From Cryobacterium arcticum (GTDB lineage: Bacteria > Actinomycetota > Actinomycetes > Actinomycetales > Microbacteriaceae): DNA of 64,000 bases. The position numbers and the translations under genes are program-made. The DNA lies in NCBI RefSeq assembly GCF_003185895.1, contig NZ_QHLY01000013.1:120861-184860 (forward strand), in the 5' to 3' direction. This document shows positions 22,532-31,830 of the stretch, one piece after another (positions within the stretch are counted from its first letter, which is position 1; each line of letters opens with the position of its first letter). A model generated the notes under the pieces. The model was not told the origin of the DNA, ran no database searches, and was given only the letters and a program-made list of their open reading frames with translations.

Positions 22532-22918
22532 TCAGCTGTTCTGGATCACCAGCAGCATGGTTCCCTGCGGGTCGCGCAGGTAGGCCACCCGTTCGCCCCA
22601 CGGGGTGTCAGCGGGGGAGACGGCTACGGCACCGCCGGCGGCCGGGGCGGCCGCGACAGCCGTTTCCAGGTCGGGAACGTAGACGCAGATGTCGACGGCG
22701 TGCCCCGTCGCCGGCAAGGGAGTGTCGCGGTACATCGCCGGTGTCGTGCCAAGGCCGAGCGCGAGTGTCGATGAGCCGATGCGCAGGGTGAGGTACACGG
22801 GGTCCCCGTCGTCGGGAAAGGCGTAGTCGACGCCGGCGCCGAACACGGTTTCGTAGAACCTCCGAACGGGTTCGATGGCGGTCACATTGATGATCGGGAA
22901 CAGCTCCAACCGTGCCAT
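22532..22918 (-). CDS. VOC family (glyoxalase-like) protein
   Basis: The 128-aa single vicinal-oxygen-chelate domain has the FYETVFGAGVDYAF helix-strand, a central LALGLGTTP segment and the closing GERVAYLRDPQGTMLLVIQ signature of the bleomycin-resistance/glyoxalase superfamily. The substrate is unknown. The start is ATG 22918 (MARLELFPI); the frame stays open far upstream but those residues belong to the shadow of the SDR gene. It begins 20 nt after the SDR gene and is probably in one operon with it. Confidence 0.85.
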   Translation of the reverse strand: MARLELFPIINVTAIEPVRRFYETVFGAGVDYAFPDDGDPVYLTLRIGSSTLALGLGTTPAMYRDTPLPATGHAVDICVYVPDLETAVAAAPAAGGAVAVSPADTPWGERVAYLRDPQGTMLLVIQNS

Positions 22919-22938
22919 GGCGCCGACGATACCCCGAC

Positions 22939-23730
22939 TCAGCCGACCGCGAAGCCGCCGTTGCTCATCAGGATCTGGCCGTTCATCCACGAACCCTGGT
23001 CGGAGAAGAGAAAGCGCACCAGATCGGCGGTGTCGTCGGCGGTGCCGAGCCGACCGGCCGGGGTCGCCGCAATGCCGGATGCGCGGATGCCGTCGTCCAT
23101 CCACCCGGTGTCGATCGGGCCGGGGTTGATCACATTCGCGCGCACACCGCGATCGGCCAGCTCCACGGCCGCGGCGGTGACGATGCGGTCCAGCGCGCCC
23201 TTGCTCGCCCCGTAGGGCAGGTTGTGCACGGTGTGGTCGCTGGTCAAGGCGACGATTCGGCCACCGACCTCGCCCGGGGCCACCGACGCCGGCAGTTGTT
23301 CGGCGAAAGCCTTGATCAGCAGCCAGGTCGCGCGGGCATTCACCGCGAAGTGACGATCCCAGGCCGCAACATCCGTGGTCAGGATGGAGCTGTCCACCGA
23401 CTCGCAGTGTGACATGACCAGGCCGGTCACCGGCCCGAGTTCCCGGGCCGCCGCCAGCAGCGCCGCGGGCACCTCGGGGTCGCTCAGATCGCCCGGAATG
23501 AGCCGCACGCTCACGCCCAAGGCGCGGCACTCAGCGGCGATGCTCTCGGGGTCGTCGGCGTTGCGCTCGTACCCGAGTCGTTCGTCGTAGGGCCGCCAGT
23601 AGTTCAGCGCGAGATCCCAGCCGTCCCGCGCGAGCCCGACCGCAAGGCCCGCCCCGATCGACCGCCGTCGGCCGACCCCGGTCACGACCGCGAGCCTCGG
23701 CTGGTTGGATTCGTTCACAGTCGGCACCAT
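22939..23730 (-). CDS. Short-chain dehydrogenase/reductase
   Basis: The 263-aa Rossmann-fold oxidoreductase has the cofactor motif TGVGRRRSIGAG near residue 16. Its catalytic YxxxK appears as YGASKGAL, with a DHTVHN segment before it, and the usual NPGPIDTGW loop follows. The unusual SIGAG cofactor loop and long insertion resemble FabG/FabI-like SDRs that follow the pattern TGxxxRxxIGxG. The substrate cannot be told from sequence. The start is ATG 23730; the frame upstream is the antisense of the mannitol-dehydrogenase-family gene. Divergent from that gene, upstream of the VOC gene. Confidence 0.87.
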   Translation of the reverse strand: MVPTVNESNQPRLAVVTGVGRRRSIGAGLAVGLARDGWDLALNYWRPYDERLGYERNADDPESIAAECRALGVSVRLIPGDLSDPEVPAALLAAARELGPVTGLVMSHCESVDSSILTTDVAAWDRHFAVNARATWLLIKAFAEQLPASVAPGEVGGRIVALTSDHTVHNLPYGASKGALDRIVTAAAVELADRGVRANVINPGPIDTGWMDDGIRASGIAATPAGRLGTADDTADLVRFLFSDQGSWMNGQILMSNGGFAVG

Positions 23731-23778
23731 GAGGTCACGATAGCGTGCGGTATCCGCATCGCCAGTGTGAGCACTGAG

Positions 23779-23811
23779 TTGTGCCGCGTACTGGAACACT
23801 AGTATGGTAGT
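23779..23811 (+). promoter_or_regulatory. Candidate promoter/operator of the uxuB-uxuA operon
   Basis: TTGTGC (23779-23784) and TATGGT (23803-23808) are spaced by 18 nt. The -10 lies inside a short inverted repeat ACTA-N6-TAGT (23798-23811), a plausible site for the GntR regulator encoded downstream. Both calls are by eye. Confidence 0.35.
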
Positions 23812-23877
23812 CGACAGTGGATTGCGCATCAACCGGGGACCAATCGCCTCCCGGAACTCATTAGGAAGGTGTCGACA

Positions 23878-25569
23878 ATGACCGTCGCCCATGCACCGCT
23901 GGATCACGAGCCCAGCACCATGCTGTACCTCAATTCGCACACGCTGGCCGATCCGGCCGCACTTCAGGCGGCCGGCATCATCGCTCCACAGTTCGATCGC
24001 ACAGCGGTCGCGGAGCGCACCGCCGACAGTCCCACCTGGATCCACTTCGGTGCCGGCAACCTGTTCCGCTGCTTCCATGCCGCCCTGCAGCAGGACCTGC
24101 TGAACAAGGGCCTCGCCGACACCGGGATCGTCGTCGTCGACACCTGGGATGACGAGGTGATCAACACGATCTTCCACGACCGCGACAACCTCTCCCTCAA
24201 GGTGGTCATGAAGGCGAATGGTGACATCGAGCAGGAACTCATCGCCAGCGTCACCGAGAGCCACTACCTCGCCGCGGAGAACCCGGCGGCCGGCCAGCGG
24301 GTGCGCGCGATCTTCGCCAATCCGTCGCTGCAGCTGGTGACCGTGACGATCACCGAGAAGGGCTATAACCTCGAGGCGCCAGGCGGCGACCTCTCCGCCC
24401 TGGTGTTGAAGGACATCGCCGACGGACCCGCCCACGCCCGCCACGCGATGTCGCACCTCGCGGCCCTGCTGCTGGAGCGCTACCAGCACGGCGCGCAACC
24501 GATCGCGATGGTCAGCACCGACAACTTCTCCCACAACGGCGAGAAGCTCAGCGCCGCGATCCTGCTGATCGCGTCACGCTGGCGCGCCGGCGGCTTCGTC
24601 GACGACGGCTTCATCGCCTACCTGCGCGATCGCAGCCGCGTCTCCTTCCCGTGGAGCATGATCGACCGGATCACCCCGAGCCCCTCCGCGGCCGTCGCCG
24701 CGGAACTGCGCACCGCCGGGTTCGGCGACACCGACATCCTCAAGACGCCGAAGAACTCCACCACCGCGCCGTTCGTGAACACCGAAGAAGTGCACTACCT
24801 CGTCGTCGAAGACGACTTCCCCAACGGCCGCCCGCCGCTGGAACACGCCGGTGTGTATCTCACCGACCGCGACACGGTCAACAAGGTCGAACGCATGAAG
24901 GTGTGCACCTGCCTCAACCCGCTACACACGGCCATGGCCGTATACGGATGCCTGCTCGGCTACACCTCCATCTCCGCCGAAACCGCCGACGCCGAGATCG
25001 CCGGGCTCGTGCACCAGATCGGTTACGTCGAGGGCCTGCCCGTTGTCACGAACCCCGGCATCATCGAACCCCGCGCGTTCCTGGACCAGGTGGTGCAGGA
25101 ACGCCTGCCCAACCCGCGCATCCCCGACACCCCCCAGCGGATTGCCGCGGACACCTCGCAGAAGGTGGGCATCCGCTTCGGCGAGACCATCAAGCAGTAC
25201 CTGGCGGAGGGTTGCACGAATGAACTCACCTTCATCCCACTCGCGATCGCCGGTTGGATTCGCTACCTGATCGCGGTCGACGACCAGGGTGAACCGTTCA
25301 CTCTCAGCCCCGACCCGATGAACGACCACCTGCAGACCGCGCTGGCCGGCATCACCCTCGGCGACCCGGGCAGCATCGGCGGCAAACTCCGACCGATCCT
25401 GGAAAACGTCGGCATCTTCGGCGTCGACCTCTACACCGCCGGCCTCGGCACCGCTGTCGAAGGCTACGTTGCCGAGCTTCTCGCCGGCCCCGGCGCGGTG
25501 CGCACCACCCTGCGCCGACACCTGGCCGCCGCCACAGACACCATCCACTCCAACTCAAAGGTTTCCTAA
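23878..25569 (+). CDS. uxuB: Fructuronate reductase / mannitol dehydrogenase family
   Basis: Polyol-type long-chain dehydrogenase of 563 aa that would interconvert fructuronate and mannonate with NAD(H). It has the cofactor segment [14 protein letters not shown] near residue 55, the catalytic region [18 protein letters not shown] and a C-terminal helical domain. The choice of fructuronate over mannitol rests on its one-base overlap with uxuA, the next enzyme in that pathway. ATG 23878 is preferred to GTG 23869 because AGGAAGG (23863-23869) is then 8 nt upstream. Confidence 0.88.
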   Translation: MTVAHAPLDHEPSTMLYLNSHTLADPAALQAAGIIAPQFDRTAVAERTADSPTWIHFGAGNLFRCFHAALQQDLLNKGLADTGIVVVDTWDDEVINTIFHDRDNLSLKVVMKANGDIEQELIASVTESHYLAAENPAAGQRVRAIFANPSLQLVTVTITEKGYNLEAPGGDLSALVLKDIADGPAHARHAMSHLAALLLERYQHGAQPIAMVSTDNFSHNGEKLSAAILLIASRWRAGGFVDDGFIAYLRDRSRVSFPWSMIDRITPSPSAAVAAELRTAGFGDTDILKTPKNSTTAPFVNTEEVHYLVVEDDFPNGRPPLEHAGVYLTDRDTVNKVERMKVCTCLNPLHTAMAVYGCLLGYTSISAETADAEIAGLVHQIGYVEGLPVVTNPGIIEPRAFLDQVVQERLPNPRIPDTPQRIAADTSQKVGIRFGETIKQYLAEGCTNELTFIPLAIAGWIRYLIAVDDQGEPFTLSPDPMNDHLQTALAGITLGDPGSIGGKLRPILENVGIFGVDLYTAGLGTAVEGYVAELLAGPGAVRTTLRRHLAAATDTIHSNSKVS

Positions 25570-26651
25570 TGCAGATGACATTCCGCTGGTTCGGCGAAGA
25601 AGACGACAAGGTCACCCTCGACCAGATTCGCCAGATCCCCAATGTGAAGGGCATCGTCGGCGCCCTCTACGACGTACCCGTCGGTGAGGTCTGGCCGGTC
25701 GAGAAGATCGCCCGGCTCAAGAACCAGGTCGAGACCGCCGGCATGACCCTCGAGGTGATCGAGAGCGTCAACATCCACGACGACATCAAGATCGGGCTGC
25801 CCAGCCGCGACAAGTACATCGAGAACTACCAGCAGACCATCCGCAACCTCGCCGGTTTCGGCATCAAGGTGATCTGCTACAACTTCATGCCGATCTTCGA
25901 CTGGGTGCGCACCGAACTGGCCCGGGAACTACCCGACGGGTCCACCACCATGGGCTACGACCAGTTCATCGTCGACGGCATCGACCCGGTCAACATGGCC
26001 AAGTCGGTGGCCGGGGATTCCAACGGCTACGTCATGCCTGGCTGGGAGCCAGAGCGGATGGCGCAGCTGACCGACCTGTTCGAAAAGTACGCCGGGGTCG
26101 ACGAACAAAAGCTCTCCGAGAACCTGCGCTACTTCCTCGAGCGCATCATTCCGGTGTGTGAAGAGAACGACGTGAAGATGGCGTTGCACCCGGATGACCC
26201 GCCCCGCAGTATTTTCGGCCTGCCCCGGATCGTCACGAACTTCGCCGATCTGAAGAAAATCATCGAGATGGTGGACAGCCCGTACAACGCGCTGACGCTC
26301 TGCACCGGCAGCCTGGGTGAGAACCCGGAGAACGACGTGCCCGCGCTCATCCGCTACTTCGCCGGCCGCGACCGGGTGCCGTTCGCGCACGTGCGCAACA
26401 TCAAGCACCTGGGCAACGGCAACTTCGAGGAATCTGCGCACCTGTCCGAGATGGGCTCGCTCGACCTCTACGAGATCATGCAGGCCTTCCACGAGGTGGG
26501 CTTCGACGGTTACGTGCGCCCGGACCACGGCCGCATGATCTGGGGCGAAACCGGCCGGCCCGGCTATGGCCTCTACGACCGGGCCATCGGCGTCGCCTAC
26601 CTGACCGGGCTGTGGGAAGCCATCGACAAGGGCGCGAAGGCCGCTGCGTAA
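25569..26651 (+). CDS. uxuA: Mannonate dehydratase
   Basis: Dehydrates mannonate to 2-keto-3-deoxygluconate. The 360-aa TIM-barrel enzyme shows the family start [11 protein letters not shown], the [14 protein letters not shown] strand, [14 protein letters not shown] and the metal-site regions HPDDPP and HVRNIKH. The [24 protein letters not shown] stretch near the end is typical of the family. It starts within the uxuB stop codon (TAATG), so the two are coupled. Its product would feed KdgK and Eda encoded 30 kb away. Confidence 0.96.
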   Translation: MQMTFRWFGEEDDKVTLDQIRQIPNVKGIVGALYDVPVGEVWPVEKIARLKNQVETAGMTLEVIESVNIHDDIKIGLPSRDKYIENYQQTIRNLAGFGIKVICYNFMPIFDWVRTELARELPDGSTTMGYDQFIVDGIDPVNMAKSVAGDSNGYVMPGWEPERMAQLTDLFEKYAGVDEQKLSENLRYFLERIIPVCEENDVKMALHPDDPPRSIFGLPRIVTNFADLKKIIEMVDSPYNALTLCTGSLGENPENDVPALIRYFAGRDRVPFAHVRNIKHLGNGNFEESAHLSEMGSLDLYEIMQAFHEVGFDGYVRPDHGRMIWGETGRPGYGLYDRAIGVAYLTGLWEAIDKGAKAAA

Positions 26652-26662
26652 GCAGTGCTGCT

Positions 26663-26689
26663 GGGGCCGGGCAACAGTTGCCCGGCCCC
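26663..26689. terminator. Hairpin after uxuA
   Basis: GGGGCCGGGCAAC and its complement (26677-26689) form a 13-bp inverted repeat around a single base, realistically an 11-bp stem with a 5-nt loop. No T-run follows. Confidence 0.6.
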
Positions 26690-26698
26690 TGCACCGCC

Positions 26699-26704
26699 CA
26701 TAAT
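26699..26704 (+). promoter_or_regulatory. -10 element CATAAT of the GntR gene
   Basis: CATAAT ends 5 nt before GTG 26710 and 8 nt before ATG 26713, with no SD. Transcription would begin about at the start codon. Confidence 0.4.
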
Positions 26705-26712
26705 GGACTGTG

Positions 26713-27408
26713 ATGAACACCACCCGAGTCCTCCGTCCGGCCCCCGTAACCGCGCGCCGTAACTCCCGCACGCTGGCGTTGGAGACGATCCGGGAAAAGA
26801 TCATCACCCTGGAGATCCTGCCGGGCACCCGCCTGTCGGAGAACGAGCTTGCCGAACAGCTCGGACTTTCTCGCACGCCCATCCGGGAGAGCCTGATCCT
26901 CCTCGCCGAAGAACGGCTGGTCTATGTGGTGCCGCAGGTGGGCACCGTGGTCGCTCCCATCCTGCTCGCCGAAATCGAGACCGCCCAGTTCGTGCGCGAA
27001 TCCCTGGAATTGGCCGCTCTGGCCGAATCGCTCAGTCGCGTGACCCCGGAGGACATCGCCCACCTCAATGCCATCGTCGACGCCCAACGCATCGCCGACA
27101 GCCGACAGTCCCTCACGAGCTTCTTCACGCTCGACGAGGAGTTCCATTCGGCGCTGATGGCGGTCAGCGGCCACGGTTCGGCCTGGCGCACGGTGGCGCA
27201 GGCCAAGTCACATCTCGACCGCGCTCGCCACCTCTCGCTCTCGTTCACCGGGATGACACTGCTCGTCGACGAGCACCAGCGCATCGTCGACGGCCTCGCG
27301 GGCGATGCTGCAGACGCGGCCGTGTTGGCCTTGCGCTCGCACCTGCGGCGCGTGTTCGAAGACATCGCTGCCGTGCGTGCGACGAGCCCGGAGTTGTTCA
27401 GCGCCTGA
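26713..27408 (+). CDS. GntR family regulator, FCD (FadR) subfamily
   Basis: The 231-aa repressor has an N-terminal winged helix (LSENELAEQLGLSRTPIRESLILL) and a C-terminal all-helical FCD ligand domain with its metal-site residues (DEEFHSALMAVSGH, DEHQRIVDGL). Family members such as UxuR, ExuR and LldR sense uronates or organic acids. Its place just after uxuB-uxuA makes fructuronate or a relative the likely effector, which is inference. GTG 26710 would add one residue and cannot be excluded. Confidence 0.9.
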   Translation: MNTTRVLRPAPVTARRNSRTLALETIREKIITLEILPGTRLSENELAEQLGLSRTPIRESLILLAEERLVYVVPQVGTVVAPILLAEIETAQFVRESLELAALAESLSRVTPEDIAHLNAIVDAQRIADSRQSLTSFFTLDEEFHSALMAVSGHGSAWRTVAQAKSHLDRARHLSLSFTGMTLLVDEHQRIVDGLAGDAADAAVLALRSHLRRVFEDIAAVRATSPELFSA

Positions 27409-27437
27409 GACCCCTCAGCGCTGAGGCCGGCGACCGA

Positions 27438-28655
27438 TCAGGCGCGGCCGTTGAGGATCAGGTGCCAATACACCCAGGGCAAGATGTGCCGGTCGAAGAT
27501 CCAGCTGAGCCGACGTTCACGGGCGAGTCCCGGCCAAAACGGAATCGTCGGCTTCGGCCGAAGGTGGTCGTCGAACTCAGCGAAGACCACGGTCGATCGT
27601 GACACGGTGAACGGGCATACCGAGTAGTTGTCGTAGGCCGCGTCCACCGGTCGCCCCGCGAGGGCGGCAACCAGGTTCTGAGCCAGCACTTTCGCTTGCG
27701 GGCGGAGGGCGCCGCCGGACTTGGAGTTGCGGGTGGCCGCGGCGTCGCCGAGAGCCCAGACATCCGGAAACCGGGAGTGGCGCAACGTCTCGGGATCCAC
27801 GTCAATGAAACCACTCGGGTCACCGGGAGCGGGCAACGGTGTGGACTTCAGCCAGTCCGGCGCCGACTGCGGGGGAACCGCGTGCAGGATGTCGTAAGAC
27901 ACGGTCTCGCGCTGGTTACCGGCGGCTCGACCGATGAGCACGGTTCGGCGGTCGGCATCCACTTCAAGCAGGGTGCTGTCGGTTCTCAGTTCGATTCCAT
28001 ATTCGGCGATCTTCCGGTTCAGCTCGGCGTCGATCAGGGGAATTCCGAAGACGGTGGGGTCTGGTACGACCAGCACCACCCTGATTTGATCGAGGACGCC
28101 GATGGAGCGCCAATAGTCGCAGGCAAGGTACATCGGCTTCTGTGCGGCTCCCGCGCAGCTGGCCGGCCCTGCGGGTTGACTGAAGACAACCGTGCCTCGT
28201 CGCATGCTCCGCAGCATCTTCGAGGCCTTGGCCGCCAGCGCGAACTCGTAGTTGGACACGCCCCAGGGTGAGGCCATCGCTGCGGCCAGGCCGGGCACCC
28301 GGTTCCAGTCTTTCTGGATTCCCGGACAGACCACCAGCTGGTCGTAACCAAGGCGGCGTCCGGAAGCCAGCAGCACACTGCGCGAATCCGGCAGTACGCC
28401 CACGACACTGTCCTGGATCCACTCGACGCCAGAAGGGATGACAGACTCCTGCGGACGAATGGCCATCCCGGCCCGAGCGGTTCCGCCGGCGACGTGTGAC
28501 AGCAGCGGCTGGTAGACATGCTGGTCGCGGGGTTCCACCACGACCACATCGTCTACTCCGTACCGTCGCAGGCGACCGGCGACGGACAAGCCGGCATTTC
28601 CGCCGCCGATGACGATCACCCGGTGGTGCTCGGCGCCCGCGGGGGTCTCGGTCAT
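27438..28655 (-). CDS. sqr: Sulfide:quinone oxidoreductase, type II-like
   Basis: A 405-aa FAD enzyme of the SQR/FCSD family, expected at the inner face of the membrane, oxidising sulfide and reducing quinone. The FAD loop is IGGGNAG (16-22). CAGAAQKPMYLA around C167 matches the Cys-Ala-Gly-Ala-x-Gln-Lys signature of mitochondrial-type SQR, and a second catalytic cysteine, C347, sits in NYSVCPFTVSR. A C-terminal amphipathic stretch ends the protein. These two cysteines distinguish it from NADH dehydrogenases of the same fold. The start is ATG 28655; upstream residues in the same frame look non-coding. It lies alone, convergent with the GntR gene. Confidence 0.85.
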   Translation of the reverse strand: MTETPAGAEHHRVIVIGGGNAGLSVAGRLRRYGVDDVVVVEPRDQHVYQPLLSHVAGGTARAGMAIRPQESVIPSGVEWIQDSVVGVLPDSRSVLLASGRRLGYDQLVVCPGIQKDWNRVPGLAAAMASPWGVSNYEFALAAKASKMLRSMRRGTVVFSQPAGPASCAGAAQKPMYLACDYWRSIGVLDQIRVVLVVPDPTVFGIPLIDAELNRKIAEYGIELRTDSTLLEVDADRRTVLIGRAAGNQRETVSYDILHAVPPQSAPDWLKSTPLPAPGDPSGFIDVDPETLRHSRFPDVWALGDAAATRNSKSGGALRPQAKVLAQNLVAALAGRPVDAAYDNYSVCPFTVSRSTVVFAEFDDHLRPKPTIPFWPGLARERRLSWIFDRHILPWVYWHLILNGRA

Positions 28656-28737
28656 CGGATCTCGGTCTGGTCGCGGTTTCGCATGTGCCGACCATAGACG
28701 CGCTCGGCGATGCCCGCCAGCCCGACCGGAGTAGGGA

Positions 28738-28947
28738 TCAGGCGGCGACGCGGAGGGCCTCACGCAGGTGGACGAGGCCCTCGCTGAGGCGGGCGTCGGC
28801 GACGTCGACGCTCACGCCGAGCAGGTCGGCGACCTGGGTGTTGTCAAAACCCGCGTAGTACGCGAGGTGGATCGCCTGACGGTGCTCAGGCGACAGGGTG
28901 TCGATGGCTTCCGTGGCGTTGTCGAAGGTATGGGTGGCAGTAAACAT
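28738..28947 (-). CDS. Stand-alone sigma-70 region 4-like protein
   Basis: The 69-aa protein consists of little more than a sigma-70 region 4 helix-turn-helix: LSPEHRQAIHLAYYAGFDNTQ followed by VADLLGVSVDVADARL. ECF sigma factors end in such a domain, but here region 2 is absent. Upstream on the minus strand I see no sigma region 2, so it is not simply a truncated neighbour. A TTG at 28956 could add three residues; no SD is visible for either start. It may be a remnant or a small DNA-binding modulator. The sqr gene follows 82 bp downstream on the same strand. Confidence 0.7.
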   Translation of the reverse strand: MFTATHTFDNATEAIDTLSPEHRQAIHLAYYAGFDNTQVADLLGVSVDVADARLSEGLVHLREALRVAA

Positions 28948-28956
28948 GTAAAGCAA

Positions 28957-29172
28957 ACATTTCTAGAAAGACGTGTGAAGGCGGCGCGCAGCATTGCGTG
29001 CGCCGTTATTCGAACAGCGTAAGTAATCGATCGGAATGCCGATCGACGGATGTCTGGCCGGGATGAACCGATCAAACGGTGTGCGGCTCCGGCCATGGAT
29101 TGGGGCAGCGGAGGGGTCGGATCCTGATAAAGATCGACGCGCAACTACAAACACTAACACATCTGTTCGACC
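28957..29172. other. Non-coding stretch between the region 4 gene and the ADH terminator
   Basis: No ORF here is convincing. TCGATCGG-AATG-CCGATCGA (29027-29046) is a perfect 8-bp hairpin, possibly an operator for the minus-strand genes. GCGCGCAGCATTGCGTGCGC nearby is a looser inverted repeat. Confidence 0.5.
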
Positions 29173-29217
29173 CTGCACGACGCGCCCTCGCCGGAACGAG
29201 CGGGGCGCGTCGTGCAG
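29173..29217. terminator. Terminator hairpin after the alcohol dehydrogenase gene
   Basis: CTGCACGACGCGCCC (29173-29187) and its complement (29203-29217) form a perfect 15-bp stem with a 15-nt loop, 11 nt downstream of the dehydrogenase stop on the minus strand. Confidence 0.75.
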
Positions 29218-29227
29218 AGCACCGGAA

Positions 29228-30271
29228 TCAGGCCAGCGTGGCCACGTCGATCACGAAGCGGTAGCGCACATCCGAGGCCAGCACACGCTCGTACGCCTCG
29301 TTGATGTAGTCCACCGCGATGAGTTCGGTCTCCGGTGCGATGCCGTGCTCGGCGCAGAAGTCGAGCATCTCCTGGGTCTCGCCGATGCTACCGATGCCGG
29401 ATGCCGCGTACGAGCGGCGGTTGCCCATCAGGCCGAAGACCGAGATCGGCAACGGTTCGGCGGGAGCGCCGACGTTGACCATGGTGCCGTCCAGGCGCAG
29501 CAGCGACAGGTAGGCCTGCAGATCGACGGGAGCGCTGACGGTATTGATGATGAGGTCGAACTCGTTCGCCAGGGTGTCGAACGTCGCGGGGTCGCTGGTG
29601 GCGTAGTAGTGGTCGGCGCCGAAACGGATGCCGTCGTCCTGCTTGCTCAGCGACTGCGAGAGCACGGTGACCTCGGCGCCCATGGCGTGGGCGATCTTGA
29701 CGGCCATGTGGCCGAGTCCGCCCATACCGACCACGGCGACCTTCTTGCCCGGTCCCGCATTCCAGTGCGCGAGCGGTGAGAACGTGGTGATGCCGGCGCA
29801 AAGCAGGGGCGCCGCGGCCTCGAACGGGATCGACTCCGGAACCTTGAGGACGAAGTCCTCGACGACGACGATGTGGGTGGAGTAGCCACCCTGGGTGACG
29901 GTGCCGTCACGGTCGACGCTCGTGTAGGTCTGGGTGTTGCCCGCCAGGCAGTAGTTCTGCATACCTGCGAGGCAGTTCACGCACTCGCGGCAGGAGTTGA
30001 CCATGCAGCCGACACCGACCCGGTCCCCGACCTTGTGCAGCGACACCTCGGAGCCGACCTCGGTGACGATGCCGACGATCTCGTGGCCCACGACCTGCGG
30101 GTAGGCGATGGGACCCCACTCGCCGCGAACGGTGTGGATGTCGGAGTGGCAGACGCCGGAGTACTTGATCTCGATCAGGACGTCTTTGGCTCCGACGTCC
30201 CGTCGCTCGATGGTGGTCTTGACGAGGGGAGCGGTCGCGGAGGGAGCCGCGTAGGCATTGACGGTGAGCAT
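29228..30271 (-). CDS. Zinc-dependent NAD(P) alcohol dehydrogenase
   Basis: The 347-aa MDR enzyme belongs to the cinnamyl-alcohol/YahK branch. It has catalytic zinc ligands in SGVCHSDIH and GHE, the structural zinc set of four cysteines in [17 protein letters not shown], and cofactor loop [12 protein letters not shown]. Enzymes of this group reduce a broad range of aldehydes, usually with NADPH. The start is ATG 30271 with GGGAG close upstream; the longer open frame continues into a non-coding region. It diverges from the monooxygenase genes across 216 bp. Confidence 0.92.
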   Translation of the reverse strand: MLTVNAYAAPSATAPLVKTTIERRDVGAKDVLIEIKYSGVCHSDIHTVRGEWGPIAYPQVVGHEIVGIVTEVGSEVSLHKVGDRVGVGCMVNSCRECVNCLAGMQNYCLAGNTQTYTSVDRDGTVTQGGYSTHIVVVEDFVLKVPESIPFEAAAPLLCAGITTFSPLAHWNAGPGKKVAVVGMGGLGHMAVKIAHAMGAEVTVLSQSLSKQDDGIRFGADHYYATSDPATFDTLANEFDLIINTVSAPVDLQAYLSLLRLDGTMVNVGAPAEPLPISVFGLMGNRRSYAASGIGSIGETQEMLDFCAEHGIAPETELIAVDYINEAYERVLASDVRYRFVIDVATLA

Positions 30272-30317
30272 GAATCTCCCAGGGGATAGCGAATGGATTG
30301 GAGCTATCCAAGCATGC

Positions 30318-30368
30318 CTGCCAGGCCATAGGTCGCGACAGACCCTGTTGGTACAGGTACTGCCAGGC
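30318..30368. promoter_or_regulatory. Repeats in the adh-monooxygenase divergent region
   Basis: CTGCCAGGC occurs twice (30318-30326 and 30360-30368). Between the copies is CCTGT-TGGT-ACAGG (30344-30357), an inverted repeat. They are candidate regulator sites for one or both flanking genes; no regulator gene adjoins. Confidence 0.35.
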
Positions 30369-30487
30369 ACCCCCTCATCCCGCTCCGGCAGCGTAATCGG
30401 CTCGTAACCATCTCGACCCGCCTCCGTTCCGCGCGCCCGAAAAGATGAATCCAACGAACACGGAACATCAATCGAAAGCGGGCGAAT

Positions 30488-31789
30488 TTGTTTCACATGG
30501 CGTGGTTCTTGCAGACCGGATTCGGGGCGTACGGCTGGAACCAGCAGTGGTCGGGCAATGTGGCCAAAGACCTCGCGAATCCGCAGTTGTTCGTCGACTT
30601 GGCCACCTCGCTCGAGCGGGCTTGCTTCGACTACATGATGCTCGAAGACTCCTCGGTGATTCCCGACGTCTTCCAGGGCACGATGGAGAATTCGCTGCGC
30701 GGTGGCACCATCCGGTTCGACCCGATGCCGCTGGTACCGCTGCTCGCCGCGGCCACCAGCAAGCTCGGCATCGTCGCCACGGCTGCCACCACGTTCTATC
30801 CGCCGTTCCTCGCTGCGCGCCTGCTGAACACCCTCGACCACCTCACCCAAGGCAGGGTCGGCGTGAACCTGGTCACGGCCAGCCCGCACGCCGCGGCGCA
30901 GAACTATGGCTACGCCCAGCACTTCGAACATGACCTGCGCTACCGTATGGCCGACGAATGGGTCGAGGCGGTCAAGGCACTCTGGGACACCTGGGAGCCC
31001 GGCGCCCTCACCCTGAACGAGGAGACCGGCGTCTTCGCCGACTACACCAAGGTGCATCGCGCCGATTTCGAGGGCGAGTTCTACAAGACCCGCGGCCCGC
31101 TCAACACGCTGCCGTCCCCGCAGGGCTACCCGGTGATCTGCCAGGCCGGCGGGTCGCCCGCGGGTAAGGACTTCGGTGCCAGGAACGCCGACACGCTGAT
31201 CGCCTCCGCCCGGGGCGTCGACAAGATGAAGGCCTACCGCGACGACGTCTCAGAGCGGATGATCAAATTCGGCCGGGATCCGAAAGACGCCAAGGTCCTG
31301 TTCCTGGTCGAACCGGTGCTGGGCGACACCCAGGAGGAGGCCCAGGCCAAGAAGGACCGGATGGACGCGGCCTTCTTCGCCAACCCCGAGCCCGCACTCG
31401 CCGCCCTCTGCTACATCAGCGGCCTGGACTTCTCCACCTTCGACCTCGACGCGCCTCTGCCCGACCTCACCGGGCGGCACAACGGCCACCAGAGCGTGGT
31501 CGAGAACTTCGTGCGGGCTGCTGAGGGCAAGACCCTCCGCGAAGCGCTTGGCGCGACCCGTGACGTGTCCACCTCGGTCACTCTGGTGGGCACCCCTGAC
31601 TCTGTCGCCGCCCAGATGGGCGAGGTCATGGACGAGGTCGGCGGCGACGGCTTCCTCATCGCGCTGCCCGTGACCCGCAAGAACATCACCGAGGTCTGCG
31701 ACGGCCTCGCCCCCGCGCTCCGCCGGCGCGGCCTGATCCGCGATTCCTACGAACACGACACCTTCCGCGAGAACCTGCTCGCCTTCTGA
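30488..31789 (+). CDS. NtaA/SnaA/DszA-family flavin monooxygenase, copy 1
   Basis: Luciferase-like TIM barrel of 433 aa, class C flavin monooxygenase using FMNH2 from a separate reductase. Members attack nitrilotriacetate, pristinamycin IIB, dibenzothiophene sulfone or dimethyl sulfide. Visible marks are the [10 protein letters not shown] strand, a [16 protein letters not shown] segment, the [16 protein letters not shown] flavin loop and [15 protein letters not shown]. The TTG start is chosen because it yields the MFHMAWF N-terminus shared with the paralogue next door; the SD is weak. The substrate is unknown. No flavin reductase gene is in the window. Confidence 0.85.
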   Translation: MFHMAWFLQTGFGAYGWNQQWSGNVAKDLANPQLFVDLATSLERACFDYMMLEDSSVIPDVFQGTMENSLRGGTIRFDPMPLVPLLAAATSKLGIVATAATTFYPPFLAARLLNTLDHLTQGRVGVNLVTASPHAAAQNYGYAQHFEHDLRYRMADEWVEAVKALWDTWEPGALTLNEETGVFADYTKVHRADFEGEFYKTRGPLNTLPSPQGYPVICQAGGSPAGKDFGARNADTLIASARGVDKMKAYRDDVSERMIKFGRDPKDAKVLFLVEPVLGDTQEEAQAKKDRMDAAFFANPEPALAALCYISGLDFSTFDLDAPLPDLTGRHNGHQSVVENFVRAAEGKTLREALGATRDVSTSVTLVGTPDSVAAQMGEVMDEVGGDGFLIALPVTRKNITEVCDGLAPALRRRGLIRDSYEHDTFRENLLAF

Positions 31790-31830
31790 CGCCGGCCGTC
31801 GCCCCAACCGAAAGACACGAAAGAGGATTC

